Part shown: positions 51,301-62,603 of the stretch, piece by piece
Numbering within the stretch: the first letter of the stretch is position 1
How the letters are laid out: each line of letters opens with the position of its first letter
Assembly (NCBI RefSeq): GCF_014648115.1
Contig: NZ_BMQM01000016.1
Coordinates: forward strand, 31,514-95,513
Length of the DNA: 64,000 nt
Source: Deinococcus seoulensis
Lineage (GTDB): Bacteria > Deinococcota > Deinococci > Deinococcales > Deinococcaceae
Reading direction: 5' to 3'
Translations under genes and position numbers: made by a program
Notes under the pieces: model-generated
What the model was told of the DNA's origin: nothing
What the model saw: the letters and a program-made list of their open reading frames with translations, nothing else
Databases searched by the model: none

Positions 51301-51314
51301 TGAGCCGCCCATGA
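51300..51314 (+). CDS. Possible four-residue ORF linking repeat copy 7 to the LptD-like gene
   Basis: GGAG (51291-51294), five bases, then ATG AGC CGC CCA TGA. The TGA overlaps the ATG of the next gene (ATGA at 51311-51314). The start codon uses the last base of the repeat and the duplicated TGA. Translation is inferred from spacing only. Confidence 0.4.
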   Translation: MSRP

Positions 51315-54037
51315 CGCGTCGCCGCCGCCGTGGGCGGCTGCGGGCCGCGCTGCTGGGCCTGGGCCTGCTGGGTGGTCTGCTGGGCGGCGCGCAGGCCCGC
51401 ACGGTGAAGATCATCTCGGCCGACACGCTGGAACTGCGGCAGGTGGACGACCAGGAACTGGTGATCATCACGGGCGACGTCGAACTGCGCGTGGATGACG
51501 ACGTGGTCCGCGCGCGGCGCGTGGAGTTCAACCGCACGCGCCGCACCCTGACTCTGATCGGCGCGGCCAGTTACCGCAGCGCCGGGGACGGCCAGAACCT
51601 CAGCGGCGAGAACCTAGTCGTGGAACTCGGGCAGGAGCAGGTGACGGGCGAGGACGTGCTGATCAGCGACGCGCAACTGGAAATTCGCGGTCAGGAGATA
51701 GAGCGCATTCCGGGGCAGCTGCGCGCCACGGGCGGGTACTTCACGACCTGCGCCCGCTGCGGCCGCACACCGAACGATTTCGCGTTCCGCGCCGAGCGGC
51801 TGCTGCTGTACCCCGGCGACCGGCTGGTCGCGTACCGCGCGCAACTGCTGCTGGCCGACGTGCCCGTGCTGTTCCTGCCGGTGCTGGTACTGCCCCTGAA
51901 CGACCCGGAACGCCAGCCGCGCCTGGAAGTCGGGCGGGACGCCACCGACGGCCTCACCGTGCAGGCCGACCTGCCGTTCAGTATCGGCAGCAGTACGCTG
52001 GGTACCACGCTGCTGCGCTACTACCAGAACCGCGACCCCGGCCTGGGCCTGGGCGTGAGCCTGCGCTCGTACGGGCCGCTGGCGTGGGTGGACCGCGTGA
52101 ACCTGTACACCCTGGCGAACCCCCGCCCGGTGGGCAGCAGCGGCTACGACCTGGACCTGAACTTCGGCGTGCGGGGCCGCGTGCCGCTGGAACTGGCACT
52201 GCGCGACCTGGATTACACGCTGGGCGTCACGCGCAGCGACATCGGGCGGGGCGACACCGACCCGCAGCGGGGCGTCACGAACGTCACGTTCGGCGCGAAG
52301 GTGGACTACCCGCTGTTCACGGCGGAATTCAACTACGTGAACCGCTTTGGCCCGGAACCCACCACGGCCCTGAGTGCGCCTCTGAAACTCCCGGAAGTCA
52401 CGGTGGACCCCAAGGTGTACACGAACGGGAACCTCAGCGCGGACTTCCGCGTGAGTGCCGGGCGGTACACCGGGGCCAGCAACCCGCTGTCGCGCAGCGC
52501 GTCGGCGCAGGGCGTGAACATCACCACCGAACGCCTGGAGGAGCAGCACAGCCTCGCGTACACCGCCAGACCCTGGCAGAACGCGGACCTGAGCCTCAGC
52601 AACACCTTCACCGGGCGGTACTACGGCACGGGCGCCCGCACGGTGCAGCTGAACCTGGGCGCGACCCTCACGCAGCGGTTCAACACCACCAACACCGTCA
52701 GCGTGGGCGCGGCGTACCTGCGTACCGAGGGCACCAGTCCCTTCGCGTTCGACGCGCTGTACGGCCGGACCCTCAGCGCCCCCCTGAGCGTCACTCTGTC
52801 CACCGTGCCCGTGCGGGACGTGACGTTCGGCGTGTCGTACAGCCGCGACCTCTTCCTGAAGGACGACCAGCAGAAGCCCGCGACCTTCACGCTGGGCGTG
52901 AACCGCAGCCCTCTGAACCTCAACGCGACCAGCACCGTGGACCTCACGGACCGCGAACTGGAGACCTTCTCGTACTCCGCGACCCTCAGCAACACCGCCG
53001 GGAACAGCACCCTGCCGCTGGCACCGACCGGCGCGGCAGGAAGCGTGAAGGCCGCGCCGCGCCCGCAGTGGCCGTCCACGCTGGCCCTGACCGCGCAGGG
53101 CGGCTACGACCGCACGACCGGGCCGCGCCCGTTCACGGTCAGTGGCACGGTCAGCGGCGACGTGCGCACCAACAACTTCACGGTCAGTGTCACGCACAAC
53201 GTCAGCACCCCGGTCATCAACGAGGCCCGCGTGAACTACTCGCTGTCACGCACCAGCGACACCGTCCTGAACCCCCTGACCCTCAGCGGCACCGAGCGCC
53301 TGCTGCCGCCCACCGGGCAGCTCATCGGGGACGCCAGCCTGACCTGGCGGGGCCGCTACCGCCTGAGCACCGCGCACAGCCTGTACCTGACCCGCCCGGC
53401 CGGCGCGACCAGTAACGGCACCCTGAGCGTCAGCGCCGGCACCGTGCAGGGCAGCGCCACCAACTGGAACGTCACGTACGGCGGCCCGTACGATCTGGTG
53501 CGCGGCGGGTTCACGCAACCCACCCTGACCGGCAGCCTGAACGCCACCCGCCCCGGCCAGCGCCTCGCACTCGGCGCGACCCTGAACACGCCGGGCCTGG
53601 ACCAGCCGCGCACCGAACTGACCCGCGCCAGCCTGGACGCCTCCTGGCAGTTCGGGAGCCGCGCCGCCCTGTCCGGCCGGGGCACGTATGCCCGCACCCG
53701 CAGCGGCACCTACCCCGACGACCGCGCCACCGACACCCTGACCCTGGACCCGCTGCGGCTCAGCGTGGGCCTGGGCCGCAGCGGGCAGCCGCCCGGCGCG
53801 TACCTGAGCGGCAGCCTGCGCCAGACCTTCACCTGGGTGGACGGCGTGCGGCAGAACCCCGCGCCGCTCTCCCCGGTGCTGGGCCTGACCATCGACCGCT
53901 GCTGCTGGGCACTCCAGGCCGAGGCGGACCTGGGTCTGCGCCGCTACCGCGTGGCCGTGGGCCTGCCCGGGCAGTCGTTCTACCCGCTGTTCGACCTGAC
54001 CGGCGACGGCCTGAGCGTGCCGCTCATCAACCCCTGA
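51311..54037 (+). CDS. LptD-like outer-membrane protein with OstA-type N terminus
   Basis: The 908-residue protein has a basic signal peptide, then an OstA/LptA-like stretch (ISADTLELRQVDDQELVIITGDVELRVDDD, and ARRVEFNRTRRTLTLIG) and a long C-terminal part of alternating beta strands (for example VSVGAAYLRTEGTSPFAFDALYG), as in outer-membrane barrels of LptD type, ending LFDLTGDGLSVPLINP. Deinococci lack typical LPS, so the cargo is unknown, perhaps another envelope lipid. Two cysteines (TTCARC) could make a disulphide as in LptD. A lipoprotein gene follows 21 bp later, and the SpoIID-like gene precedes, forming an envelope cluster. Confidence 0.85.
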   Translation: MTRRRRRGRLRAALLGLGLLGGLLGGAQARTVKIISADTLELRQVDDQELVIITGDVELRVDDDVVRARRVEFNRTRRTLTLIGAASYRSAGDGQNLSGENLVVELGQEQVTGEDVLISDAQLEIRGQEIERIPGQLRATGGYFTTCARCGRTPNDFAFRAERLLLYPGDRLVAYRAQLLLADVPVLFLPVLVLPLNDPERQPRLEVGRDATDGLTVQADLPFSIGSSTLGTTLLRYYQNRDPGLGLGVSLRSYGPLAWVDRVNLYTLANPRPVGSSGYDLDLNFGVRGRVPLELALRDLDYTLGVTRSDIGRGDTDPQRGVTNVTFGAKVDYPLFTAEFNYVNRFGPEPTTALSAPLKLPEVTVDPKVYTNGNLSADFRVSAGRYTGASNPLSRSASAQGVNITTERLEEQHSLAYTARPWQNADLSLSNTFTGRYYGTGARTVQLNLGATLTQRFNTTNTVSVGAAYLRTEGTSPFAFDALYGRTLSAPLSVTLSTVPVRDVTFGVSYSRDLFLKDDQQKPATFTLGVNRSPLNLNATSTVDLTDRELETFSYSATLSNTAGNSTLPLAPTGAAGSVKAAPRPQWPSTLALTAQGGYDRTTGPRPFTVSGTVSGDVRTNNFTVSVTHNVSTPVINEARVNYSLSRTSDTVLNPLTLSGTERLLPPTGQLIGDASLTWRGRYRLSTAHSLYLTRPAGATSNGTLSVSAGTVQGSATNWNVTYGGPYDLVRGGFTQPTLTGSLNATRPGQRLALGATLNTPGLDQPRTELTRASLDASWQFGSRAALSGRGTYARTRSGTYPDDRATDTLTLDPLRLSVGLGRSGQPPGAYLSGSLRQTFTWVDGVRQNPAPLSPVLGLTIDRCCWALQAEADLGLRRYRVAVGLPGQSFYPLFDLTGDGLSVPLINP

Positions 54038-54058
54038 CCCCACCACGAGGTAACCCCC

Positions 54059-55144
54059 ATGCCGACCCACCGTCCCGCCCGCCCACCCCGCGCCCCGCTG
54101 GCCGCCCTGCTGGCGCTGCCGCTGCTGCTGGCCGCCTGCACCGGCACCGAGGAAGGCAGCGCCTCCCTGCGCCTGGTCCTGCTGACCGACGGCGGCACCG
54201 TCCTGCGCGCGGTCACGCCGTCCGGCAGCAGCGGCGCCGTGACCGTCACCGAGGACGCCCGCGAGGCCGTCACGGGCGGCGTGAACGTCACCACGCCCAC
54301 CGGCGGGCAGCGCGTCACCCTGACCCGCGCCGCCGGGACCGAGAGCCGCGCCGCCGACCTGAGCGACCCGCGCGCCTACCCGGACCCCCCCTACACGCCG
54401 CGCTGCACCGTCCAGGCCGCGCAGAACGCCGCGCGTGACCGCCTGCTGATCCTCAGCGACTGCGGCGGCGTGCAGAACCTCGCCATGTACCAGAACGCCG
54501 CGCTGCAATGGACGGCTGCGCTGCCAGCCGCGCTGCAACCCGCGCCGGGCAGCGACACGCCCCCCACCCGCGTGGCCGTGCAGGGCGACCTGGGCGTCGT
54601 GGCCCGCGCCCGCCTGGGCGGAGGCAGCGAGGTCCTGCGCGCCGCGCCCGCCAGCACCGGCGACCCGGTGGCCGAGGTCAGCCAGCCCGTCGCCGCGCCC
54701 GCCATCCGCGACCTCGCCAACTACGGCGGGCAGCTGATCGCCGCGACCGACACCGGGATTCAGAAACTGGGCAGCAGCGGCGTGCCCGACAGCACCACGA
54801 CCCTCAGCGCCTTCGGGAACGTCCGCTACGACCGCCTCTGGAGCGGCAGCGGCAACCAGACCCTGCTGGCCGCGTGGCGCGACAACACCCTGTCCGGCGC
54901 GAGCAGCGAACCCCTGCGCCTCTGGAACGGCCAGAGTGCCGCTGCCGCCGCCACCATCGAGAACGTCGCGGGCCTGCGCGACCTGACCGTCGCCCCCGAC
55001 GGGTACCTGTACGCCCTGAGCGCTGGCAGCCTGCGCCGCCACGACACGCTGCTGGGTCTGCAGAACGGCAACTGGCGCAGCGCCACCCTGCCCACCGCCA
55101 TCAACGACGCCCGCAGCGTCACCTGGGTCGTACCCACTCCCTGA
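54059..55144 (+). CDS. Lipoprotein, probably beta-propeller-like
   Basis: The 361-residue protein has a lipobox LLLAAC (Cys27) after a basic, hydrophobic leader, so it should be lipid-anchored at the outer leaflet. The body contains repeated short strands with Asp/Gly turns (TGIQKLGSSGVPDSTTT, GNQTLLAAWRDNTLSG, DGYLYALSAGSLRRHD) that suggest a propeller, and a pair of cysteines (PRCTV, SDCGG). No family is recognised. It follows the LptD-like gene closely and may assist it, by analogy with LptE, which is only a positional guess. Confidence 0.75.
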   Translation: MPTHRPARPPRAPLAALLALPLLLAACTGTEEGSASLRLVLLTDGGTVLRAVTPSGSSGAVTVTEDAREAVTGGVNVTTPTGGQRVTLTRAAGTESRAADLSDPRAYPDPPYTPRCTVQAAQNAARDRLLILSDCGGVQNLAMYQNAALQWTAALPAALQPAPGSDTPPTRVAVQGDLGVVARARLGGGSEVLRAAPASTGDPVAEVSQPVAAPAIRDLANYGGQLIAATDTGIQKLGSSGVPDSTTTLSAFGNVRYDRLWSGSGNQTLLAAWRDNTLSGASSEPLRLWNGQSAAAAATIENVAGLRDLTVAPDGYLYALSAGSLRRHDTLLGLQNGNWRSATLPTAINDARSVTWVVPTP

Positions 55145-55183
55145 AGACCCTGCCCCCTGAAGACCCGCCCGCTGTCACCCGGT

Positions 55184-56263
55184 TCACTCCAGCGCCCGCA
55201 GCAGCAGGCGCGTCACCTGCGCGCGGCGGCCCAGCAGCGGCTCGCCACCGCGCGCCAGCACGGCCAGGACCGCGCCGCTGGGCGCGTCGAAGGCCAGCCC
55301 GGTGCGGGTATGGCGGGCCACGCCGTCATGCCAGCGCAGCGGGCCGCGCGCCAGCCACCCGGCGCTGACCTGCACGCCCGGCGGCAGCCCCTGCGGGCGC
55401 ACCGTGTCCTGCCACGCGCCCAGCGGTCCCGTGGGCGCGGCCGTGCCGGGCAGGTGCGCCTGCGCGAAGCTCAGCAGGGCGTCCGGCGTGGCGAACAGAC
55501 CGCCCGCCCCGGCCAGCGGGCCGAACCCCGTGTGCGGCGCATGCGTGGCCGCCGCCCGCCGGGCCGTGAGGCTGACATCCAGGTTCAGCGGGCCGGTCAC
55601 GTGGCGGCGCAGTGCCCGCCCGTACCCGTCGGCGCTGCACTCCTGCCCGTCGGCGTGCGCGCAGGCCAGCGCCAGGGCGCCCATGCCCAGGTTCGAGTAC
55701 ACGAAGCGGCCCGGCACGCCCGCCCAGCGGCGCACGCTGCCCAGCACGGCCCGCGCGTCCATCCCGCCGTACGGGTCGTGGTAACGGGTCAGGACCGTCA
55801 GGGTCGCGCGGGCCGGGTGGGCCGGCAGGCCCGCCGTGTGGGTCGCCAGTCGCCACGCCGTGACCGTGCGCGGCACGCCCCGCAGCGGCCCGCCCAGCGC
55901 CGAGAGGGGCGCGTGCCATTCCAGCTTCCCGGCTGCCACCAGCGCGGCGGCCAGCGCCCCGGTAAACGGTTTGGTCACGCTGGCCAGTTCCCACCGCGCC
56001 AGCCCCCACGGGACCGGTTCCCACGAGTCTGGTTCCCACGGGTCTGGTTGCCACGGGTCTGGCGTCCAGTCGTGCGGGGCAGTCGTGACCGTGGGGGTGG
56101 GGGCGCCCAGGGCCGTCACCACGCGCGCCTGACCGCGCGCCGCCGCGATCACGCCCCCGCGCGGCAGGGCGGCGCGCAGCAGGGGCCGCAGGGCGCTCAG
56201 GTCGCGGCCCAGCACGTCCCCCACCCCGCGCAGGGCGGCCCGGTGAGGGTCACGGCCGAACAT
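55184..56263 (-). CDS. Class C beta-lactamase-type serine hydrolase with Trp-Pro repeat insert
   Basis: The protein has the serine hydrolase motifs SVTK (Ser95, Lys98), YSN (RFVYSNLGMGAL) and a C-terminal HTGFGPLAG/GVARHTRTG region in place of KTG. It may be an esterase or peptidase. Between the first strands and SxxK lies an insert with Trp at residues 66, 71, 76, 81, 86 and 91, a five-residue period of WxPDP units. ATG 56263 (359 residues) is chosen over 56305 because TACCAT (minus, 56270-56275) stands six bases before it, a leaderless start. No signal peptide is evident. Confidence 0.82.
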   Translation of the reverse strand: MFGRDPHRAALRGVGDVLGRDLSALRPLLRAALPRGGVIAAARGQARVVTALGAPTPTVTTAPHDWTPDPWQPDPWEPDSWEPVPWGLARWELASVTKPFTGALAAALVAAGKLEWHAPLSALGGPLRGVPRTVTAWRLATHTAGLPAHPARATLTVLTRYHDPYGGMDARAVLGSVRRWAGVPGRFVYSNLGMGALALACAHADGQECSADGYGRALRRHVTGPLNLDVSLTARRAAATHAPHTGFGPLAGAGGLFATPDALLSFAQAHLPGTAAPTGPLGAWQDTVRPQGLPPGVQVSAGWLARGPLRWHDGVARHTRTGLAFDAPSGAVLAVLARGGEPLLGRRAQVTRLLLRALE

Positions 56264-56404
56264 GCCCGCATGGTAGCGGTCCGGCCGCCCCGGCGCGGCG
56301 TTCATGTGCGGCCCGCTTCGGCAGTTGTCAGAGCGCTGGCAGGTGCGCGCGGCTATGCTCCGTCCCAGGTCCTGCGCTGGCAGCGACCCGGAGTTCCGAA
56401 CCTC

Positions 56405-56515
56405 ATGCCGATTCCATTCACGCTACCTCCATTCATGCCGTCACCCTGCACGCTGACCCAGGCCCGGACGGACCGGTGTGCGGCGCGCGCTGGTCGGTTG
56501 CGGTGCAGCGCGTGA
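56405..56515 (+). CDS. Possible 36-residue leader ORF of the GGDEF gene
   Basis: ATG 56405 opens a Pro/Cys/Arg-rich peptide starting MPIPFTLPPFMPSPC, whose TGA (56513-56515) overlaps the GTG of the GGDEF gene. GGAG lies 12 bases upstream, and TATGCT (56354-56359) is a possible -10. No function can be given. Confidence 0.35.
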   Translation: MPIPFTLPPFMPSPCTLTQARTDRCAARAGRLRCSA

Positions 56516-57573
56516 ACGGCGGCGGCGCCCGGCCTCCCATCACCGCCCCGGACCCGTTCAGCATTCCCGAGCGCATCGGGCGGCTGTACTTCCGGGTGGC
56601 GCTGCCGATGGTGGCGGGCTCGCTGCTGATCGCCGGGATCGGCGCGTCCCCCGGCTCGCTGCGGGTGCTGGTGGCCCTGTCGGGCACGGCGCTGCTGGGC
56701 GCGGCCCTGCACCTGCTGCTGCCCGCGCGCTGGCACGACACGCTGCGCCGCGCGTTCCCGCTGACGACCATCGCGTTCGTGCTGGTCGTGGCGCTGCTGT
56801 CGCGGCCCGGCGGCCTGAGCGGCGACCCGCTGCTGCTGACCGTGCTGCTGCTGCTCGCGCCGGGCACCGTGCTCGCCTGGACGCTGCTGTTCACGGACGA
56901 CGCCCGCATGGGCCGCCTGACCGGGCTGGGCCTGAGCGCCGCCGCCACGCTGCTGGTCTGGCGCTGGCAGGCGCTGGGACTGCAACCGTCCCTGTCCAGC
57001 AACACGCCGCTGCTGCTGCTGGTCGTGTGCCTGATCGTCGTGTCGTACGGCGGGGCGTTCACCGAGATCAACCGCCGCTACCTGGCGGGCGAACAGGCGC
57101 AGCGACGCGACGCGCTGACCGGGCTGCTCAACCGCCGCGCCTTCGACGAACACACCCGCCGCGCCCAGGCGCCGGGCACCGCGCTGGCCGTGCTGGACAT
57201 CGACCACTTCAAACGCGTGAACGACACGCACGGGCACACGGCCGGGGACCGCGTGCTGCGCGGCGTGGCCGACGTGCTGCTGGACGTACTGGCGGGGCGC
57301 GGGCAGGCGTACCGCTGGGGCGGCGAGGAATTCGCGCTGCTGCTGCCGCCGGACGCTACGGAGGACGTGTCCGCACAGGCGGCCGCGCTGCTCGAACAGG
57401 TCCGCGCGGAGGTCGCGCGCCGCACCTTCACCGGCGGGCAACGCGTGACCCTCAGCGCCGGCCTGAGTGTCGTGCAGCCCGGCGAGGCCGTGCAGGCCGC
57501 CTTCGAGCGTGCCGACTCGGCCCTGCGGGAAGCCAAGGACAGTGGGCGTGACCGGGTGGTCAGCCGCTCGTGA
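56512..57573 (+). CDS. Membrane-bound diguanylate cyclase (GGDEF)
   Basis: It makes c-di-GMP. The 353-residue protein (365 if GTG 56476 is used) has six predicted membrane helices up to about residue 190 and a GGDEF domain: DALTGLLNRRAFDEH, LDIDHFKRVNDTHGHTAGDRVL (metal-binding Asp) and the active-site loop YRWGGEEFALLLP, GGEEF. No inhibitory I-site (RxxD) is found five residues before the active-site loop. GTG 56512 is chosen because of the GTGA overlap with the leader ORF. The regulator of this cyclase is not evident. Confidence 0.9.
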   Translation: MNGGGARPPITAPDPFSIPERIGRLYFRVALPMVAGSLLIAGIGASPGSLRVLVALSGTALLGAALHLLLPARWHDTLRRAFPLTTIAFVLVVALLSRPGGLSGDPLLLTVLLLLAPGTVLAWTLLFTDDARMGRLTGLGLSAAATLLVWRWQALGLQPSLSSNTPLLLLVVCLIVVSYGGAFTEINRRYLAGEQAQRRDALTGLLNRRAFDEHTRRAQAPGTALAVLDIDHFKRVNDTHGHTAGDRVLRGVADVLLDVLAGRGQAYRWGGEEFALLLPPDATEDVSAQAAALLEQVRAEVARRTFTGGQRVTLSAGLSVVQPGEAVQAAFERADSALREAKDSGRDRVVSRS

Positions 57574-57636
57574 GGATGCCGGTGAGGGTGTGCCCTCTTG
57601 ACTTCCGGGCCTGTGACCCTTAACCTCTGTTCCGCT

Positions 57637-57712
<76 letters not shown>

Positions 57713-57716
57713 GCCA

Positions 57717-57755
57717 GAAGGGAGCGAGGTGAAAGCCTCCGCTCCCTTCTTCTTG
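57717..57755 (+). terminator. Terminator after tRNA-Asp
   Basis: GAAGGGAGC pairs with GCTCCCTTC around a loop of 15 bases, followed by TTCTTG, immediately after the tRNA. Confidence 0.8.
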
Positions 57756-57890
57756 TATGCCCTTCCCGTGTGCCCTTCCCGTGTGCTCCGCGTGTGTGCC
57801 GGGTCGGCGTGCGCCCGTGAGGCCGCCCCCCACGAACGGTGAAGGCAGGCAATCAGGGAGCAGATGACATCCGCGCCGCAGCGTTTGCCG

Positions 57891-57896
57891 TATCAT
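57891..57896 (+). promoter_or_regulatory. Possible -10 box of speA
   Basis: TATCAT about 120 bases before the speA start, giving a leader of about 110 nt. Without a clear -35 box it is a modest call. Confidence 0.35.
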
Positions 57897-58013
57897 GCGC
57901 CCGGTTTCGCACGGCGTCCGTGAGTGCTGCCCGCCCCACCCGCTGTCCGGGGAGCGCAGCACCTCCGAACCCCGCGCACGGCGAGCCTATCCACACGGAG
58001 GAGGACGCCCTCA

Positions 58014-59921
<1,908 letters not shown>

Positions 59922-59937
59922 AGGCTGTGAGACAGCG

Positions 59938-59979
59938 GCGCGGCGGCCTCCGGGGGTGATTCCCCGGGGGCCGCCGCGC
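59938..59979 (+). terminator. Strong hairpin after speA
   Basis: GCGCGGCGGCC pairs with GGCCGCCGCGC, with inner CCGGGG/CCCCGG. No T-run follows, so its role is inferred. Confidence 0.55.
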
Positions 59980-60058
59980 TCCGTGGGCAGGGGCCGCGCG
60001 GGGCGCAACGTGAGCTGAGGGCAGCGGCGCAGGTGCCGGACGCGCTACCCTGTACGTT

Positions 60059-61291
60059 ATGTCGGACGCTTTACTTACGCTGGAAATCGAGAAACTTGTT
60101 GCGGGGGGGCTGGGGCTCGCCCGGGATGAGTCCGGCGTGGTGCTGGTCCGCGGGGCGCTGCCCGGCGAGCAGGTCACGGCCCGCGTGCGCGCCGGGAAGG
60201 GCGTACGCCAGGGCCAGACGGTCGAGGTGCTGCGCCGCAGTCCCGCCCGCGTGGACGGCCCGGAACTGCCCACCGCCGACCTGGCGCACGCCACGTACGA
60301 GGCGCAACTGGACTTCAAACGCGCCTTCGTGCAGGAGGCCCTGAGCCGCATCGCGAAGGTGCAGCACGGCGTGGCCGCCACCGTCCCCAGCCCCGAGGCG
60401 TGGGGGTACCGCAACACCGCGCAGTACCTCGTGACGCCCGGCGGGCTGGCGTACCGCGAGCGGCGCGGCAGCGAACCGCTGGTCGTGCAAAAGGACCCGC
60501 TGGTCATGCCGCAGATTCAGGCCGTCATGGACCGCATCGACCCCACGCTGCTGGACCCCGCCACCGAGGTCGCGTTCCGCGCCAGCCGCCTGACCGGCGA
60601 GGTCGTCGCCGCGCTGATCGGGCCGGGCGAGACCCGCCAGTACCTGCGCGCCAGCGACCACCTGATGGAAGCCGGCGTGGTCGGCGTGTCCCTGGCGCAA
60701 CCCGCCGGGAAACGCTTCAGCGCCGGGGTGCGCCTGATCGCCGGGGAAAGCGAGATCCGCGAGCAGTTCGGGCAGGTGCAGGTCAGCGTGTCCGCCACGG
60801 GCTTCGCGCAGGTGAACCCGCAGGCCGCCGGACTGGCCTACGAACGGGCCGCCGAACTGGCCGGGAAGGGCGAGCACGCCGTGGACCTGTACGGCGGGGC
60901 CGGCGCGATCGGCCGTCACCTCGCCCCGAACTTCCGCCGCGTGACCGTGCTGGACGCCGCGCCCGAGGCGCTCGCCCGCGGCCGCCAGGACGTGGCTGTC
61001 AGCGGCGAGAGCAACGTCACCTTCCGCAGCGGCGACGCGGCGCGCTTCAGCGAACTGGGCACCGACGTGATCGTCGTGGACCCGCCCCGCGCCGGACTGG
61101 AGGAGGGCGCGCGCGAGCACATCAACTCCAGCACCGCCGACCGCCTCGTGTACGTGTCCTGCGACCCGGCCACCTGGGCGCGCGACGTGGGCGACCTCGT
61201 GCGGCGCGGCTGGAAACTCGCGGAAGTCATCCCGCACGACTTCTACCCGCAGACCAGCCACGTGGAGATCGTCAGCGTCCTGAACCGCTGA
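60059..61291 (+). CDS. TrmA/RlmD-family RNA methyltransferase
   Basis: The 410-residue protein has an N-terminal TRAM-like domain ([22 protein letters not shown]), a SAM-binding core [17 protein letters not shown], the motif [13 protein letters not shown] and the catalytic Cys in [16 protein letters not shown]. These define the RNA m5U methyltransferase group. The cysteine cluster for the [4Fe-4S] site of RlmD/RumA near the N terminus is absent. The base it methylates (tRNA U54 or 23S rRNA) cannot be told. ATG is preceded by TACCCT (60046-60051) and seven bases, leaderless. Confidence 0.9.
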   Translation: MSDALLTLEIEKLVAGGLGLARDESGVVLVRGALPGEQVTARVRAGKGVRQGQTVEVLRRSPARVDGPELPTADLAHATYEAQLDFKRAFVQEALSRIAKVQHGVAATVPSPEAWGYRNTAQYLVTPGGLAYRERRGSEPLVVQKDPLVMPQIQAVMDRIDPTLLDPATEVAFRASRLTGEVVAALIGPGETRQYLRASDHLMEAGVVGVSLAQPAGKRFSAGVRLIAGESEIREQFGQVQVSVSATGFAQVNPQAAGLAYERAAELAGKGEHAVDLYGGAGAIGRHLAPNFRRVTVLDAAPEALARGRQDVAVSGESNVTFRSGDAARFSELGTDVIVVDPPRAGLEEGAREHINSSTADRLVYVSCDPATWARDVGDLVRRGWKLAEVIPHDFYPQTSHVEIVSVLNR

Positions 61292-61304
61292 TCTGACTGG
61301 CTCT

Positions 61305-61350
61305 GCGCGCCGCCTGCCTTCCCGCTCCCGGAAGGAGGCGGCGCGCTTCT
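61305..61350 (+). terminator. Terminator after the TrmA-family gene
   Basis: GCGCGCCGCCT-CCTTCC pairs with GGAAGG-GGCGGCGCGC with one unpaired base, then TTCT. Confidence 0.75.
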
Positions 61351-61436
61351 GCCGACCGGGCCGCGCACCTTCATGAAGAAACGAATGAAAGACGGTGCCC
61401 GGTCCACGCGGCGGCCCGTGCGCTAACCTGCGCCGC

Positions 61437-61493
61437 GTGATCCGCCGCCCGCGCCCTGCCTCCGCCCTGCCCTGTTCGTCCCTGGCCGCATGA
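61437..61493 (+). CDS. Possible leaderless 18-residue ORF coupled to a lipoprotein gene
   Basis: TAACCT (61424-61429), seven bases, GTG, then 18 codons rich in Arg, Pro and Ser. The TGA (61491-61493) overlaps the ATG of the lipoprotein gene (ATGA). The start position fits leaderless initiation; the product may be a leader only. Confidence 0.4.
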   Translation: MIRRPRPASALPCSSLAA

Positions 61494-61897
61494 AGCGTCC
61501 CGCCCTGATCCTGCTGCTGCTGCCGCTGCTGAGCGGCTGCCAGGACCGCGAGGCCCGCGCGCAGAACGCCGACCTGACCCGCCGCGTCGAGGCGCTGGAA
61601 CGGCAACTGAACGCCGTGCAGACCGTCCAGCAGAAAGACCCCCTGACCGACGCGGGCCGCGTGACCACCCAGGCCGCCGCGCAGAACTGCGCAAACAGCC
61701 TGACCCGCGAACTCGAAACGTTCCGGCAGAACAGCATCGACCGCGCGTACCCCACACCCGCCCAGCTGGACCTGCCGGACGCCTGCGTGGACCAGCGCGT
61801 GAACTGGCTGCGGCAGGACACCGCGCAGTACACCTTCACCGTCACGGACCGCCAGGGCCGCGAACTGGCCCGGCAGACCAGCCAGGGCGGCTCCTGA
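61490..61897 (+). CDS. Small coiled-coil lipoprotein
   Basis: The 135-residue protein has a short leader with lipobox LLSGC (Cys17), a coiled coil (residues about 25-46, DLTRRVEALERQLNAVQTVQ) and a globular C-terminal part with a cysteine pair (QNCANSL and DACVDQRV). It should be anchored to the cell envelope. No family is recognised. ATG follows the short leader ORF at 61437 by overlap. Its TGA stop is the left flank of repeat copy 8. Confidence 0.78.
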   Translation: MKRPALILLLLPLLSGCQDREARAQNADLTRRVEALERQLNAVQTVQQKDPLTDAGRVTTQAAAQNCANSLTRELETFRQNSIDRAYPTPAQLDLPDACVDQRVNWLRQDTAQYTFTVTDRQGRELARQTSQGGS

Positions 61898-62030
61898 TAC
61901 GGACTCCGATTGAATGGCTTTAAAAGCTATTCAATCCGAGCGGAGCGAGTAGGAGTCGAAGCGGGTTCCGGACGTGGAGTTGGCAACCCGGCGCCCTTCC
62001 GGGTTGTCAACGAAATAAACGGAATCCGTA
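61898..62030 (+). repeat. Dispersed structured repeat, copy 8 (133 bp)
   Basis: Flanks TGA at 61895-61897 (stop codon of the lipoprotein) and TGA at 62031-62033. Both termini are intact. Hairpin A has GATTGAATGGCTTT with AAAGCTATTCAATC; hairpin B has GTTGGCAACCCGG and CCGGGTTGTCAAC. Confidence 0.92.
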
Positions 62031-62075
62031 TGACCAGCCGCGCCACGGGACGCCGCGCCACGGCGCCACGGGATG

Positions 62076-62603
62076 CTACGGGGCGTTCAGGGTGCGGCGC
62101 AGGGCGACGGGCGCGTCGCTGCGGTCCTCTTCCAGCGCAATGCCGAAGGTCGTGACCTGCGTGCCGGTGAAGCCCAGCACGACCGCCCACACCAGTTCCG
62201 GCGCTTTCTCGAAGGCGGCGCTGCGCACGTAGAACACCTCGGGGCCGCGCGTGAAGGTGCGTTCCTGCACGACCTGCCGTTCCGGGCCGTACTGCGCCAG
62301 TCCGTCCCGCCGGAACGACCGGAAGGACTCCAGGGTGCCCCACTGCGACCGCACGCCCGGCGAGAACGCCCCCCACAACCCGTCGAGCCGCACGGCGTAG
62401 AAGTCCCGCAGCAGCGTCCGGCCGCGCGTCATGGCGGCCTGCTCGGCAGCGCTGGCCCGCGCCGGGGCGGCTGCCTTCGCTGCGGCGGACGCTGACGTTC
62501 CGGGCGCGGCCCGTGCCGCCGGGGCCGTCAGGAGCGCGGCGCCCAGCAGCAGGGCCAGCGGTGCCAGCCGGACGGGGAACGCGGGCCTGCGTGCAGGGTT
62601 CAT
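62076..62603 (-). CDS. Secreted protein of unknown function
   Basis: The 175-residue protein has a signal peptide (LALLLGAALLTAPAARAAPG) and an Ala-rich linker, then a compact domain of about 115 residues (GRTLLRDFYAVRLDGLWGAFSPGVRSQWGTL, then PELVWAVVLGFTGTQVTTFGIALEED) reminiscent of the NTF2-like/DUF3887 fold. That match is a weak guess. The domain is presumably periplasmic or extracellular. It is convergent with the lipoprotein gene, with repeat copy 8 between them. Confidence 0.7.
   Translation of the reverse strand: MNPARRPAFPVRLAPLALLLGAALLTAPAARAAPGTSASAAAKAAAPARASAAEQAAMTRGRTLLRDFYAVRLDGLWGAFSPGVRSQWGTLESFRSFRRDGLAQYGPERQVVQERTFTRGPEVFYVRSAAFEKAPELVWAVVLGFTGTQVTTFGIALEEDRSDAPVALRRTLNAP

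Noticed and set aside
57599..57636. Second tRNA upstream of tRNA-Asp
   Set aside because: No cloverleaf or T-loop sequence could be drawn in the 60 bases before the tRNA.
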